58,436 bases of DNA from Chloroflexota bacterium (GTDB taxonomy: Bacteria; Chloroflexota; FW602-bin22; JACPRP01), in assembly GCA_016210495.1 (NCBI GenBank), contig JACQUC010000269.1, positions 1-58,436 on the forward strand. The letters are read 5' to 3'. Made by a program: the position numbers and the translations under genes. Below, in pieces: positions 26,913-36,295 of the stretch. The notes beneath the pieces are model-generated. The model searched no databases. It was not told where the DNA came from and was given only the letters and a program-made list of their open reading frames with translations. Numbering within the stretch: position 1 is the first letter of the stretch; the number at the start of each line of letters is the position of its first letter.

Positions 26913-28159
26913 AGGATGCCGACCTCGGCCTCGGGACACATGTGCTCCACTGAGCCGTTCGCCACGCGGAACAGGTTTGCCTCGGACAGGAATCTGCGGT
27001 CGAATTGATAGAGGTCCGAGGTAGTAATGATCACCTGATGGCTCGCGTCCACGGTCGCCAGCACGTGCTGCCGCCTAGGTGGATCGAGCTCGGACATCAC
27101 GTCGTCCAGGAGCAGGATCGGCGGCTCACCCGCCTTTTGGAGCATAAACTCCGCCTCGGCCAGCTTCAGCGATAGTGCCACAGTGCGCTGCTGGCCACGA
27201 GAGCCATACACGTTCATGTCCCGGTCGTCGACGATGAACACCAGATCATCCCTGTGCGGACCGGTCAAAGACAGACCGCAGAGGATCTCGCGGCCCTGGG
27301 AGTGCCTAAGCTGCCGGGCAAAAACATCCTTGATTGCCTCCAGCTTCGCGTGCGAGCTCGCAGCACGCGGCGCTTCGGCGACGAGCTCTTCAAGCCTTCC
27401 CCCGCCGTCTGCCGAGTCGAGACTGAAGTGGCAGCCGATGCGCAAACGCTCCTGGCTCCCCGTCAGCTTACGATGGATGCCTTGAATAAGATCATTCAAC
27501 GCGGCAACGGTTTCCAGGCGCTGCAAAGCGATGTACGAGCCGGCGCCGACAAGCTCCTCGTCCCAGAAGACCAACTGGTCGGGCAGGCCATGGCGGTCAC
27601 GAATCTGGCGCAACAGATGATTGCGCTGCACAAGCACTCGGTTGTAGTGCGCTAGGCTGCGGCAGTAGTGGGAATCGACCTGCGAAATGGTAACGTCCAG
27701 GTAGCGACGACGCAGTTGCGGTGCTCCCTGGACCAGCCCAATGTCCTGCGGCGTGAACATAACCACGTTGACCTGGCCCACGAGGTCGATTGCACGACGT
27801 GAGACGTTGTTGACCTTGATCCTCTTTGCCAGGGCCGGTGGCGCAACGCCATTGCTCCCACCGACCTTCATCCCTTCCTCTTTGAGGACAATCTCAATTC
27901 TCACCGCGGCGTGCTGGCGCTGAACGCGCGCCACTAGTCGCGCAAACGGCGTCTCCTCTTCGGGCGCCAGCCAGTTGATGACTTCCCTGTCGCTGCCGGC
28001 ACGGAACGATTTGGAGGTGGCCAGGAAGTAGATGGCCTCGAGCAAGTTGCTTTTGCCCTGGGCGTTGTGACCAACCACGACCGTGGCGCCGGTGGGTAGT
28101 TCCAACTCCAGGCGGGCGTAGTTACGGAAATTCGTCAGGGAAAGGTGGCTGCAGTACAT
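26909..28159 (-). CDS. recF: DNA replication and repair protein RecF
   Basis: A 416-residue SMC-like ATPase that loads RecA at single-strand gaps with RecO and RecR. Seen: the N-terminal LTNFRNYARLELELP, Walker A GHNAQGKSNLL, the RecF signature region YCGLS-like segment REILCGLSLTGPHRDDLVF, and Walker B PPILLLDDVMSELDPPRR. The ATG at 28159 is chosen because GGAGGAG precedes it by four bases; the track-length frame to 28180 adds only seven residues. Downstream of dnaN on the same strand, as is common, with a palindromic repeat between the genes. Confidence 0.97.
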   Translation of the reverse strand: MYCSHLSLTNFRNYARLELELPTGATVVVGHNAQGKSNLLEAIYFLATSKSFRAGSDREVINWLAPEEETPFARLVARVQRQHAAVRIEIVLKEEGMKVGGSNGVAPPALAKRIKVNNVSRRAIDLVGQVNVVMFTPQDIGLVQGAPQLRRRYLDVTISQVDSHYCRSLAHYNRVLVQRNHLLRQIRDRHGLPDQLVFWDEELVGAGSYIALQRLETVAALNDLIQGIHRKLTGSQERLRIGCHFSLDSADGGGRLEELVAEAPRAASSHAKLEAIKDVFARQLRHSQGREILCGLSLTGPHRDDLVFIVDDRDMNVYGSRGQQRTVALSLKLAEAEFMLQKAGEPPILLLDDVMSELDPPRRQHVLATVDASHQVIITTSDLYQFDRRFLSEANLFRVANGSVEHMCPEAEVGIL

Positions 28160-28245
28160 CGCGCTCCTCCATCCCAACATTGACGAACTACTGGAGGAAA
28201 TTATACCAGTGGGCTATGACTACAACAACCTCGCCATCACCTCAT

Positions 28246-28272
28246 CCTCTCCCTTTTGCAAAAGGGGAGAGG
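28246..28272. repeat. CCCTCTCCC palindromic intergenic repeat, copy 2
   Basis: CCTCTCCCTTTT-GC-AAAAGGGGAGAGG, preceded by TCACCTCAT, lies between dnaN and recF. It is the same class as the copy at 21125 with longer arms. Confidence 0.65.
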
Positions 28273-28328
28273 GGATCGATGACAGACGCGGCCCCTCGCT
28301 GGCTGCGAGTTACCTTGGAGTGATAACC

Positions 28329-29462
28329 TCATCTCGTCGTGTGCATGGGCATAATCACGTGCGTATAGCTATCGCCGCCTACCGGCCGGACGACACCCGG
28401 GCTGGAGGGGCTAGTGATCTCCAGCCCGACTTGATTAGCGCTGATGACTCCCAGTACCTCGGTCAGGTACTTCACGTTGAAGGCTATCTGCGCATTGTCG
28501 CCCTCGACGACCACGTCGATGCCGCCAACCGCATCGCCGATCTCGGCGGCGGTGGCAGTAACCATCATCTTACCAGGCGTCATCTCCTCACCGGGCAGGA
28601 CCTGCAGCTTGACGATGTTAGAAGCGTCGCGGGCGAAGAAAGAAGCGATCTTGGCAGCCTTGAGAAACTCGGCCGTGTTGACCAGTACCCGCGTGGTGTA
28701 CCTCTGCGGAATGATCTGATGATAGTTTGGGAACGTCCCCTCGATCAGTCGCGAGACCAGGTCGACGTTTTTCATATGGAACAGTACCTGGCTCTTGTTA
28801 GGCGTCACGGTGATCTCGACCGACTCGTCCTGGTCGTCGAGCACGCGGGCCAACTCCTGGAGCGCGCGCGACGGGAGGATAACGTCCTGTCGCTCAGCCA
28901 CAGCAGCGGCAAGGTTGATCTTCCGGACGGCGAGACGGAAGCCGTCGGCAGCGGCAAGTGTCAGAGTATCGTCGTCGAAGCTGGCTAGGACGCCGGTTAG
29001 AACCGGGCGGGTGTCGTCGGCGGCCGCCGCGAAGACGACCTGCGTGATGGCCTCCTTCAGCAGGTGGGGCGCCAAGGCGGACGTCACACTGTCGCTAACG
29101 GTAGGGATGGGCGGAAACTCCTCGGCGTCAAGGCCCTTCAAATTGGCCTGGAACTGAGCACACCTGATGCTGAGGCTGCGTGTGCGCTCGTTGAGCTCCA
29201 TTTCGACTCTGTCGTTGGGAAGGGAGTTGACGAATTCGGTCAAGAGCCTGGCAGGGATCGTGATGGCGCCCTCCTCCTCTATCTTGGCACCGATCCAGCA
29301 AGTTACGCCAATCTCAAGGTTGGTGGCGGCCAGTTTCAAGAGCGAACCATCCGTCGCTATCAACACGTTGCTGAGGGCCGGCACGGTGCTTTTCGTGGCC
29401 ACCGCCCTGGCCACTAGCGATAAACCTTTCGCCAAATTCTCTTGTAAGCACGAAAGTCTCAA
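28329..29462 (-). CDS. dnaN: DNA polymerase III beta sliding clamp
   Basis: A 377-residue processivity clamp that encircles DNA and tethers polymerase III. The three clamp domains are recognisable: LRLSCLQENLAKGLSLVARAVATK at the start (the canonical dnaN opening), RLTVEFVNSLP-like LLTEFVNSLPNDRVEMEL, the middle block VLTGVLASFDDDTLTLAAADGFRLA and the C-terminal GGDSYTHVIMPMHTTR, which matches the usual M-P-M/L-R ending. The TTG at 29462 is preferred to the longer frame because AGGAGG precedes it by nine bases and the family starts there. It has its own promoter and is followed by recF. No dnaA is in the window. Confidence 0.97.
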   Translation of the reverse strand: MRLSCLQENLAKGLSLVARAVATKSTVPALSNVLIATDGSLLKLAATNLEIGVTCWIGAKIEEEGAITIPARLLTEFVNSLPNDRVEMELNERTRSLSIRCAQFQANLKGLDAEEFPPIPTVSDSVTSALAPHLLKEAITQVVFAAAADDTRPVLTGVLASFDDDTLTLAAADGFRLAVRKINLAAAVAERQDVILPSRALQELARVLDDQDESVEITVTPNKSQVLFHMKNVDLVSRLIEGTFPNYHQIIPQRYTTRVLVNTAEFLKAAKIASFFARDASNIVKLQVLPGEEMTPGKMMVTATAAEIGDAVGGIDVVVEGDNAQIAFNVKYLTEVLGVISANQVGLEITSPSSPGVVRPVGGDSYTHVIMPMHTTR

Positions 29463-29541
29463 CTGCTCGAACCTCCTGCCCGGTGAGTTATCTTGGCCGT
29501 CATCCACCAAAGCCGCCTATCGGGCGGTGAGATGCGGCACA

Positions 29542-29571
29542 AGTATACTACAATGGTGCGGGTGGCTTCAA
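29542..29571 (-). promoter_or_regulatory. dnaN promoter
   Basis: On the minus strand TTGAAG (29571-29566), an 18-base spacer and TATACT (29547-29542), about 80 bases before the dnaN start. Confidence 0.5.
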
Positions 29572-29616
29572 GATGCTGGTCGCGTTTTCTGTGGCCACGG
29601 TAACTTCTGTTTGCGC

Positions 29617-32409
29617 TCACCTGCCAGGAGTTGCGACCTCCACGGTCGCGAGCATCAGGCTATCGCCCGTGCCGTCGGCAAGTGGAATTCTGCTCCCCGT
29701 TTCTTGATTGTAGAAGCCGATCGACAACCGATACCTCCCTGCGGGCACGCTCGACCGCAACACGATCTCGTAGCTGTCTTCCAGAATCTCGCCCGGCACC
29801 CACCCGTTCGTAGGAGCGTTTCCAGCGAGGGGGATGGAATCCGATTGACCGTAAATCTGTCCGTCCTCCCCCACCAGATGGGTGAACACCTTGTAGCTCT
29901 CCGCCATCTCACGCAGGGCACGCCAATTCAGCTTCAGCCGTAGCGTCTGACCAGCGTAAATGGCAGCGCCCACGGGGGGCTGCGCGTCATAGCCCAGCAA
30001 TTCGACCAGGCCGCCGAAATTGGCCGTAGCTGCATGGCGTATTGCCGGGACCTCGAAGCTCCGCGCGCGCGAAATGACCGCTAGACGGGGTAGGCTGGCG
30101 AATGCCTTCACGTCAAGTCCGCCTCCTTTGACCAGCAGCGAGAGACCATAGTTCCCCGTCGCAGCGCGGGGAGGCACTGGGACGTCCACATAAGTAACGA
30201 AGGTCCTGCCCCGAGACCACCGGCTGGTGGGAAACCAGGGCGGCCCCAAGCCCAGCACCTTCTCCTGCACGAGCTGCCCTTGCTCGTCTACCAGGCGCAC
30301 CACGATGTCGAAGTCCTGGCCGATGTTCTCGGTGGTCTGCCAGAATAGCTTCGTGGTAACGGCATCGCCCGGCCGGAAGGCACGTACTGGCAGGTCCAAT
30401 CCGAGCAGTTCCAGCCCACCTATGGCGAAGCGGGCCTGTTCGAACGGCGGGAGGTTGTCAATGGGATCGAGCGGTCGCTCGTCTAGCACGTCTACGCGAC
30501 CAAGAGGGATGAGCCCTCCTGGCAGGACTTTGTCTTTAGGCTGAGCCTGGCAAGCACCGCCGGATGCCTTGTCATAGACCACCGCTGCCAGGGAATATTG
30601 GCCCGGAGTGACATACGTCGGAATGGGCATTCCATAACGGTCGGTCACTTCCTCGTCCGGCTTCCAGTTTCCGCTGCGCAAGAACCCGGAGGCAGGGCCG
30701 GAATCCCGCTGCAACACAAGACGCCCCGAGGGATCGAGCAAGCGCCACGAGACATCGTAGTCCCTGTTCACATCTCTCAGCGCTTGCCAGCGGAGCGCCA
30801 GACGCAGGATCTGGCCCGGCCTGGCGGACGTGGTATCCATAGTGAACTCCCTCAGAACCGCCTGCTCGTCGCATGTGATGTCGAGCGGCATAGCGATGGG
30901 CGGACTGGAAGGCGCCGAGGCGTAGTAGACGACGCGATTTAGTCTCACCCGCTGGTAGAGCGCCTGATAGTAGCTGGTGGCAAGGTGCGCCTCCACCAGG
31001 CGCCGTGGATCGAAGGAGAGCACGTCGTAATCCAGCAGCCAGACCCCTTGATGCCGGAACATTATCTCGTCGAGCTTGCGAGGCGTCAACTGGTCCGCAT
31101 TCGCCTCGGCGAGCGGGAAGAGGTAACTGGGCACGGGCTCTTTGGCACGCAAGGTGTAATAGTACCAGAACTGGAACGCCTGACTCCAGCCGTCCAGAAC
31201 GATGGCGTCGCCGGGTCTGCTGTGCTGTTGGACGTAGGCCACGGCGTTGGGGAAGTCGGTCTTTACGTAAGCATCGTCGTAGAAGTAATTGTTAAGCGAG
31301 AAGACCTGCGCAGCGACCAGAAACAGGCCTGCGGCGACGCCGAGGATGCGAAGCCGACGGTATAGCGCCACCACTCCCAGGCCAAGAATCAGATAGAATG
31401 CCGGGCCGCTGACAAATAGATACCGCGCCGCGAACATCGGCCGTAGCAACGACACCAGTAAGCCCACCACGACGGGGATAAAAGCATACCCGAACACGAA
31501 CGAAACCCCGAGCCAGATGGGAAGCCTGTGCCGACCACGGCAGGCGAACCAGAGCCCGGCAGCGCCAATGGCCGCAAACCCAAGGGATAGGGAGAAGCCC
31601 GTGTCGTCGGGAACGGAGAGCCCGAGGCTGTAGCGTACAAGGCTCTCCTTGACTATGGCCAAGAGGTCTACAGTGCCCCTGGCGAAACGCGTATACGAAA
31701 GAGCGATTTGGTGAGCCGTGGCCAGCCAAGGGAAGAACAGGACGACGACGGTGGCTTGTGCCGCCATCCAGGCTCCAGTCGGCAGCCTGAGCTTGTCCGG
31801 CGAGAGCGACCAAACTGCCCAAAGGACATTGATGAACACGAACAGAAAGATCGCATAATAGTGCGTGTACATGGCCAACAGAATCGAGACTACGTACACA
31901 CTCAGTTCGGGCAGCTTGCCCTGGAATAGCGCGCGCAAAGCATAGTAGATCGCGACGAGTCCGAGGAGAGCCACCGGGGTGTACATCCTGATGTCCTGGG
32001 CATACCAGACCTGGTACGGGTTGAGAGCTAGCAATAGGCCGGCTAGGAGTCCGGCCCAGCGCCAGTGGAACAAATCGGCCGTCTTGAACAGGAAGGCCAC
32101 AGTCAGCACGTTTGCCAGCACGGACGGCACTCTAAGGGCAAACTCGCCGGTGCCCACCAGCATGTACCATGCTCGCAATAGCGCGTAGAACAGAGGTGGA
32201 TGAGGTTCCGCGGTGGAGGCCATCTGCACGATATTGGAGAGACCCGAAAAGGCGGCCTGGATGCCGAAGGCCTCGTCTCCCTCGAGACCCATCGCATCCA
32301 GCCGGTGCAGGCGGACGAGAAACGCGACGAAGATGACCAACAGCGCCAGAGCGCGGTAGATCGCTTCTTCGCGGAGTGTTCGGGAAGCTGAGATCGATAG
32401 ACTCACCAC
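29617..32409 (-). CDS. GT39/ArnT-like membrane glycosyltransferase with C-terminal beta modules
   Basis: A 930-residue protein of the PMT/ArnT-like GT-C superfamily, which transfers sugars from polyprenyl-phosphate donors outside the membrane. About 11 hydrophobic segments fill the first 400 residues. The conserved first-loop acidic motif is GLEGDEAFGIQAAF, followed by the family-typical EPHPPLFYALLRAWYMLVG and ALNPYQVWYAQDIRMY. After residue 450 the protein is soluble and probably consists of two beta-sandwich domains (QILRLALRWQALRD, RPGDAVTTKLFWQTTE, and again LRLKLNWRALREMAESYKVF). The start (GTG at 32409 or 32406) has a weak ribosome-binding site. It lies 154 bases upstream of dnaN on the same strand; the acceptor is unknown. 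Confidence 0.85.
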   Translation of the reverse strand: MVSLSISASRTLREEAIYRALALLVIFVAFLVRLHRLDAMGLEGDEAFGIQAAFSGLSNIVQMASTAEPHPPLFYALLRAWYMLVGTGEFALRVPSVLANVLTVAFLFKTADLFHWRWAGLLAGLLLALNPYQVWYAQDIRMYTPVALLGLVAIYYALRALFQGKLPELSVYVVSILLAMYTHYYAIFLFVFINVLWAVWSLSPDKLRLPTGAWMAAQATVVVLFFPWLATAHQIALSYTRFARGTVDLLAIVKESLVRYSLGLSVPDDTGFSLSLGFAAIGAAGLWFACRGRHRLPIWLGVSFVFGYAFIPVVVGLLVSLLRPMFAARYLFVSGPAFYLILGLGVVALYRRLRILGVAAGLFLVAAQVFSLNNYFYDDAYVKTDFPNAVAYVQQHSRPGDAIVLDGWSQAFQFWYYYTLRAKEPVPSYLFPLAEANADQLTPRKLDEIMFRHQGVWLLDYDVLSFDPRRLVEAHLATSYYQALYQRVRLNRVVYYASAPSSPPIAMPLDITCDEQAVLREFTMDTTSARPGQILRLALRWQALRDVNRDYDVSWRLLDPSGRLVLQRDSGPASGFLRSGNWKPDEEVTDRYGMPIPTYVTPGQYSLAAVVYDKASGGACQAQPKDKVLPGGLIPLGRVDVLDERPLDPIDNLPPFEQARFAIGGLELLGLDLPVRAFRPGDAVTTKLFWQTTENIGQDFDIVVRLVDEQGQLVQEKVLGLGPPWFPTSRWSRGRTFVTYVDVPVPPRAATGNYGLSLLVKGGGLDVKAFASLPRLAVISRARSFEVPAIRHAATANFGGLVELLGYDAQPPVGAAIYAGQTLRLKLNWRALREMAESYKVFTHLVGEDGQIYGQSDSIPLAGNAPTNGWVPGEILEDSYEIVLRSSVPAGRYRLSIGFYNQETGSRIPLADGTGDSLMLATVEVATPGR

Positions 32410-32499
32410 AGGTCCGCAACAAGGTTACTCAAGGAGACGTGCTCGACGCGGCGGAGCATAGCACAACGCGTTGGACCAAGTCAACGAACAAAGGGTACG

Positions 32500-33552
32500 T
32501 CAGGGGGCGACCTCGACCGAGACCTCCATAACACCTTCCCTGGGATCGGCGAGTCGCGCGAATGCCGCGAGGCTCAGATCGACCACGATGGGGTAGGAGA
32601 AGTCGCCGGTGTCCTTGACGACGACCGTAATGCTTGCCCCGGTCTTGGCTCTCGTCACCTTGAGCTTCGTTCCAAAGGGAAACATGTTGCTCGCGACGGT
32701 AGTGGGGTCGTTCATGTCATACCTCTGGCCGTTGGCCATCACCCGACCGTGGTACTGCTGCCCGTACCACGTGGAAATTCCCTTGACCCTGTAGAGAGTG
32801 GACATCTTCCAGGTGTTCTCGGGGGCAAAGTGTGGGTACAGGGCATTCTTGGGCAGCAGGCCCATTTCCTTGGCAACGTCGCCTCCGTTGGCGATGGAGA
32901 CATCGCCTGACTTGGCCCAGGGCACGTCGACTTTCCACTGCTGAATGACCGTTCGCTGCAGCCGCACCACATACGCGTTGCCCATATCCTGGACGCGCGA
33001 CGTCGGCAAACCGAACATGCTGAGCGGGTCAGCCGCGCTCTCGTAGCGAGCACTTATCTTGGGGAAGTCGTTTAGCAGGGCTCGCCGGCCAACAATGACA
33101 TCATTCCAGCTCTTGCCCTTGTCGAAGTCACTTGGCAACTGCTTGGGCACAGAACGGACAAGAGCAAGCCAATCGTCCTTGCCCGCATCGTGCAAAAGGT
33201 CAAAGACGTTCACAAACCAGGCCTTTTTCTGGTCTGGCCGCCACTGCAGGACGCCCTTCTGCGTAGCCTGCGAGACAAAACCGTTCCAAAGGAAGCGGCG
33301 AGACACAGGGTAGCCGATTCCAAGCATACCGCCGAGGCGTCGGAACTCCGTCCAGAAGAGCACATCGCCATCGTCCGTGATGGAAAAGCCACTGGGGCTG
33401 CTTCCCACGGGGAAACCATTTGCCTGCGTGTAGAAGTGACCTTTGGGAATATCCCATTCGACGGGAAGGGGAGACTCCGCCAGGGCCGCGGCCGTCGAGA
33501 GGAGCATCAGGATCAACACCCAAAAGGAGACAAGCAGTGCTCTGACGCGCAA
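32500..33552 (-). CDS. Secreted protein with RlpA-like double-psi beta-barrel domain
   Basis: A 350-residue exported protein. A signal peptide (about 1-24, ending LSTAAALA) precedes a middle region with FPVGSSPSGFSITDDGDVLFWTEF and FGLPTS-type segments that recall short cell-wall-binding-like repeats. The last 110 residues form an RlpA-like domain: GISTWYGQQYHGRVMANGQRYD, then FPFGTKLKVTRAKTGASITV, then VVDLSLAAFARL. RlpA proteins are murein lytic transglycosylases or peptidoglycan-associated; the catalytic Asp of the D-R/T-G motif is retained as KDTGDF. Start: TTG at 33552 is preferred since GGAG lies six bases before it and it gives a proper signal peptide; the frame extends to 33654. Confidence 0.8.
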   Translation of the reverse strand: MRVRALLVSFWVLILMLLSTAAALAESPLPVEWDIPKGHFYTQANGFPVGSSPSGFSITDDGDVLFWTEFRRLGGMLGIGYPVSRRFLWNGFVSQATQKGVLQWRPDQKKAWFVNVFDLLHDAGKDDWLALVRSVPKQLPSDFDKGKSWNDVIVGRRALLNDFPKISARYESAADPLSMFGLPTSRVQDMGNAYVVRLQRTVIQQWKVDVPWAKSGDVSIANGGDVAKEMGLLPKNALYPHFAPENTWKMSTLYRVKGISTWYGQQYHGRVMANGQRYDMNDPTTVASNMFPFGTKLKVTRAKTGASITVVVKDTGDFSYPIVVDLSLAAFARLADPREGVMEVSVEVAP

Positions 33553-33678
33553 GCCCAACTCCAAACCCACCGCCCCCAACCTCCCATTCGCGTGCAGACG
33601 CCGGCCAGGTAATTTGATGGCTAGAAGTATAGCATACCGGCAGGACAGGTGCAATCACCTGCCCGCAGCCAAGGTCCC

Positions 33679-33707
33679 TTTCACGCTTCGCAGCTATGAC
33701 CTATAAT
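33679..33707 (+). promoter_or_regulatory. Promoter of the RNA methyltransferase gene
   Basis: TTTCAC (33679-33684), 17-base spacer, consensus TATAAT (33702-33707). The ATG at 33696 lies inside this promoter and therefore cannot be the translation start; transcription would begin near 33714. Confidence 0.65.
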
Positions 33708-33728
33708 TGTGGGGTGAAGGAAAGCGCT

Positions 33729-34952
33729 GTGCGACGTAGTGCTGCAACAACTGAAGCAAGAACCCTGCGGGTCCAGCTTACCGATATTGCCTACGGGGGC
33801 GACTCCATTGGACGAGTGGATGACCAGGTGATCTTTGTGTCCTTCGGCATTCCGAATGAAACTGTCATCGCCACCGTTCACCAGGCCAAGCGCGACTTTC
33901 TCCGGGCCACGGTGAGCGAAGTGGTAACCTCCTCGGCGGCGCGAATCGAGCCGCGCTGCAAGTACTTCGGCGCTTGCGGTGGCTGCCAGTGGCAGCATAT
34001 CGACTACCAGACACAGCTCGTGCTCAAGCGCAAGGTCGTCGTCGACCAGCTCCGCAGAATCGGTGGCTTTGATGGATCGCGCGTCGAGTCCACGCTGCCT
34101 TCGCCGGAACCGTGGCACTACCGCAATCACGCGCGTTTCTCGGTCGGATCCGGCGGTCGACTGGGGTTCACACGGGCCGGAACACACTCCTTCTTGCCAG
34201 TTGATCACTGCGCGTTGATGCACCCTGCCATAAACGACCTGCTGGCCAGGATGGGAGGACGCCTCGCCGGGCGGTTTCACCAGGTGGCCGTGCGATGCGG
34301 CATGAACACCGATAGCCTCCTGGTCGACCCGCCTGTGTTCGTGCCGGGTCTTTCTGCATCGCAACAAAAGCCGTTTCTCGAGGAATCGCTTCTCGGCCGT
34401 CGCTTCAGGATATCGGGGGCTTCGTTCTTCCAGGTGAATACGCCCCAGGCGGAGAGGCTCGTGCAGCTCGTGATCGACCGCATCGAGCCTACAAGGGACG
34501 ACATAGTGGTCGACGCCTACTCTGGCGTGGGCACCTTTGGTTTGCTCGTAGCGGGCCGGGTCAAACAGGTCTTCGGCATCGAAGACTCTGGAGCGGCGCT
34601 CAGTGATGCCCGGCTGAACGCCGAGGGGCTGGAAAACGTGCGATTCGTTGAGGGTGCTGTGGAGCGTGTCTTGCCCACGATCGACAAACCTGTCGACTGC
34701 GTGATTATCGATCCGCCGCGGTTTGGCTGCCGAAGAGACGTGATCACGGAATTGAAACGGCTTCGACCGCGAAGGATCGCTTACGTTTCCTGCGACCCCG
34801 CTACGCTGGCACGGGACTTGCGCCTGCTTTGCGATCAGGAGTTCGAGCTCACGTCGGTACAGCCCATAGATATGTTTCCCCAGACCTACCACGTCGAGAG
34901 CCTAGCGATCCTCAATGGGAGAAACCGTGTGAATTGGTCAGAACCCTGCTGA
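33729..34952 (+). CDS. 23S rRNA (uracil-C5)-methyltransferase, RlmD/RumA family
   Basis: A 407-residue SAM-dependent class I methyltransferase that makes m5U in rRNA (or tRNA in the TrmA branch). An N-terminal TRAM domain (LTDIAYGGDSIGRVDDQVIFV) is followed by the 4Fe-4S cysteine cluster CKYFGACGGCQWQH, the SAM-binding motif DAYSGVGTFGLLVAGR and the catalytic Cys in YVSCDPATLARDL, with the C-terminal DMFPQTYHVE typical of RumA. The GTG at 33729 has AAGGA seven bases upstream; a leaderless GTG at 33714, right at the predicted transcription start, is the alternative. Which uridine is modified cannot be told from sequence alone. Confidence 0.93.
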   Translation: MRRSAATTEARTLRVQLTDIAYGGDSIGRVDDQVIFVSFGIPNETVIATVHQAKRDFLRATVSEVVTSSAARIEPRCKYFGACGGCQWQHIDYQTQLVLKRKVVVDQLRRIGGFDGSRVESTLPSPEPWHYRNHARFSVGSGGRLGFTRAGTHSFLPVDHCALMHPAINDLLARMGGRLAGRFHQVAVRCGMNTDSLLVDPPVFVPGLSASQQKPFLEESLLGRRFRISGASFFQVNTPQAERLVQLVIDRIEPTRDDIVVDAYSGVGTFGLLVAGRVKQVFGIEDSGAALSDARLNAEGLENVRFVEGAVERVLPTIDKPVDCVIIDPPRFGCRRDVITELKRLRPRRIAYVSCDPATLARDLRLLCDQEFELTSVQPIDMFPQTYHVESLAILNGRNRVNWSEPC

Positions 34953-34990
34953 AGGTCGGCTACCCTCTGTCAAAATCCACTCTGGCCAAC

Positions 34991-35009
34991 GCTGACAATG
35001 CCTGTCAGC
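34991..35009. repeat. Inverted repeat after the methyltransferase gene
   Basis: GCTGACA-ATGCC-TGTCAGC is a perfect 7-bp hairpin about 40 bases after the stop codon and 30 bases before the next -35 box. Without a T-run it is more likely an operator or processing site than an intrinsic terminator. Confidence 0.4.
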
Positions 35010-35038
35010 ACTGCATTAAATACGCGTTAAAGGATGTA

Positions 35039-35066
35039 TTGACACCCGTCCAGGAACACGTATCAT
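35039..35066 (+). promoter_or_regulatory. Promoter of the small membrane-protein gene
   Basis: Perfect -35 TTGACA (35039-35044), 16-base spacer, TATCAT (35061-35066). The start codon of the next gene lies 53 bases downstream. Confidence 0.65.
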
Positions 35067-35118
35067 AGAATCGCCATATGAAAGTGCCCTCACACATTGG
35101 CAAGGTTGGAGGAAATCT

Positions 35119-35322
35119 GTGAAACTAAACTGGCCGCTGGTCCTCTTTCGCCACTTCTTCGCCGGTTTGCTCGTGCTCGCCTGGATGGCCACCCTTTTCA
35201 CACGTCAAAGCGAGTTGTTAACAATCGTCATGACCTTCGTAATGCTCGGTGCGCTAGCCGTGATTAGCGCGCAAACCGTCCTTATGATCGAAGCGACCAC
35301 CGGGAACTCCGAGAGGCATTAG
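35119..35322 (+). CDS. Small two-helix membrane protein of unknown function (67 aa)
   Basis: The 67-residue product is almost entirely two hydrophobic helices (about 8-25 and 34-56) separated by a short polar turn with TRQSE, and ends in a polar tail. The GTG start has GGAGG six bases upstream and a strong promoter lies at 35039, so expression is likely. I do not recognise the family. It stands alone, between an RNA methyltransferase and a nucleotidyltransferase-like gene, and no functional link is evident. Confidence 0.7.
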   Translation: MKLNWPLVLFRHFFAGLLVLAWMATLFTRQSELLTIVMTFVMLGALAVISAQTVLMIEATTGNSERH

Positions 35323-35466
35323 AAGGCTCACGTTCGTTATCCAGTACCTCGCTATCCTAACACCTCCTCGGCACGACAATTGCACCAGTGTTTACATTCG
35401 ACAAAAAGCAAAAAAATCGGTTCGGTCGAGGATAACGGCGCAAGTGCTGTCGAGGAGGTTGAGGTG

Positions 35467-36288
35467 ATGCGAGTAAACCTTCCCGCCGTCGAAATAGAGG
35501 TCTTCCGCAGCGCCTTGAGGACCCTTAACGAGGCGAAGATAGGGTACGTCCTGGGAGGCGCTTTCGGGCTGTATCACTACACCGGCATCTGGCGCCACAC
35601 GAAGGACATGGACGTTTTTGTAATGCCCGAAGACGTCTCACGAACCTTGAGCCTCCTCAGTGTCGCCGGCTTCGACACCAGGTTGGTCGACCGCCACTGG
35701 CTGGCCAAAGCCGTCAAGAAACCATACTTCGTCGACATCATCTTCGGTGAGGGCAACTGGCTCCGTCCCGTGGACGTGAACTGGCATTCGCGGAGCGAAG
35801 CGGCCACCATTCTAGACGTGCCCACACGCATCGCAGCCGCCGAGGAGCTTATCTGGAGCAAAGCCTACGTGGCCGGCCGCGAGCGCTACGATGGAGCCGA
35901 CATCCTGCACTTGATTCAGGCCAAGAAGGGCAGGTTGGATTGGGAGCACACGCTGGCCCTCTTCGTGGAGCACTGGCAACTGCTGTTCATCTACCTGAAT
36001 CTCTTCATCTTCGTGTATCCTTCAGACCGAGACTACGTGCCGCAATGGGTGTTGGCGACACTTATGGAGCGGTTGGAGACAGAGATGAAACAGCCGGCAC
36101 CAAAGGAGCGCATCTGCCGCGGTCCGCTGTTGGACCGCCTGCTATACATCCACGACGTCGAAGAGCGAGGCTACAGCGACCCGCGCGAAAAGCTGGCCAT
36201 CGCGCGAGGGTTCGACTTGAGGGACGTCCTCGCGGAGCGACGCTGGGCAGCAAGGAAATTGCACGAGCGAGAGGTTCACGCGGCGTAA
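35467..36288 (+). CDS. Nucleotidyltransferase-superfamily protein, orphan
   Basis: A 273-residue protein with the hallmarks of the Pol-beta-like nucleotidyltransferase fold: the helix-loop LGGAFGLYHYTG, then HTKDMDVFV supplying the paired aspartates, then IIFGEGNW and a helical C-terminal half. Family members include AbiEii/MNT-type antitoxins, tRNA-modifying-like enzymes and many uncharacterised stand-alone proteins. No HEPN toxin or AbiEi partner is adjacent, so a toxin-antitoxin role is not supported. The ATG at 35467 has GAGGAGG eight bases upstream and is preferred to the longer frame from 35380. It converges on the OYE-type gene, seven bases between stops. Confidence 0.75.
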   Translation: MRVNLPAVEIEVFRSALRTLNEAKIGYVLGGAFGLYHYTGIWRHTKDMDVFVMPEDVSRTLSLLSVAGFDTRLVDRHWLAKAVKKPYFVDIIFGEGNWLRPVDVNWHSRSEAATILDVPTRIAAAEELIWSKAYVAGRERYDGADILHLIQAKKGRLDWEHTLALFVEHWQLLFIYLNLFIFVYPSDRDYVPQWVLATLMERLETEMKQPAPKERICRGPLLDRLLYIHDVEERGYSDPREKLAIARGFDLRDVLAERRWAARKLHEREVHAA

Positions 36289-36295
36289 GAGGGCC

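Noticed and set aside
33696..33728. ATG at 33696 as start of the RNA methyltransferase
   Set aside because: It lies inside the TTTCAC-17-TATAAT promoter, upstream of the predicted transcription start.
35467..36288. Toxin-antitoxin module around the orphan nucleotidyltransferase
   Set aside because: No HEPN, AbiEi or other short partner gene is adjacent; neighbours are a small membrane protein and a convergent oxidoreductase.
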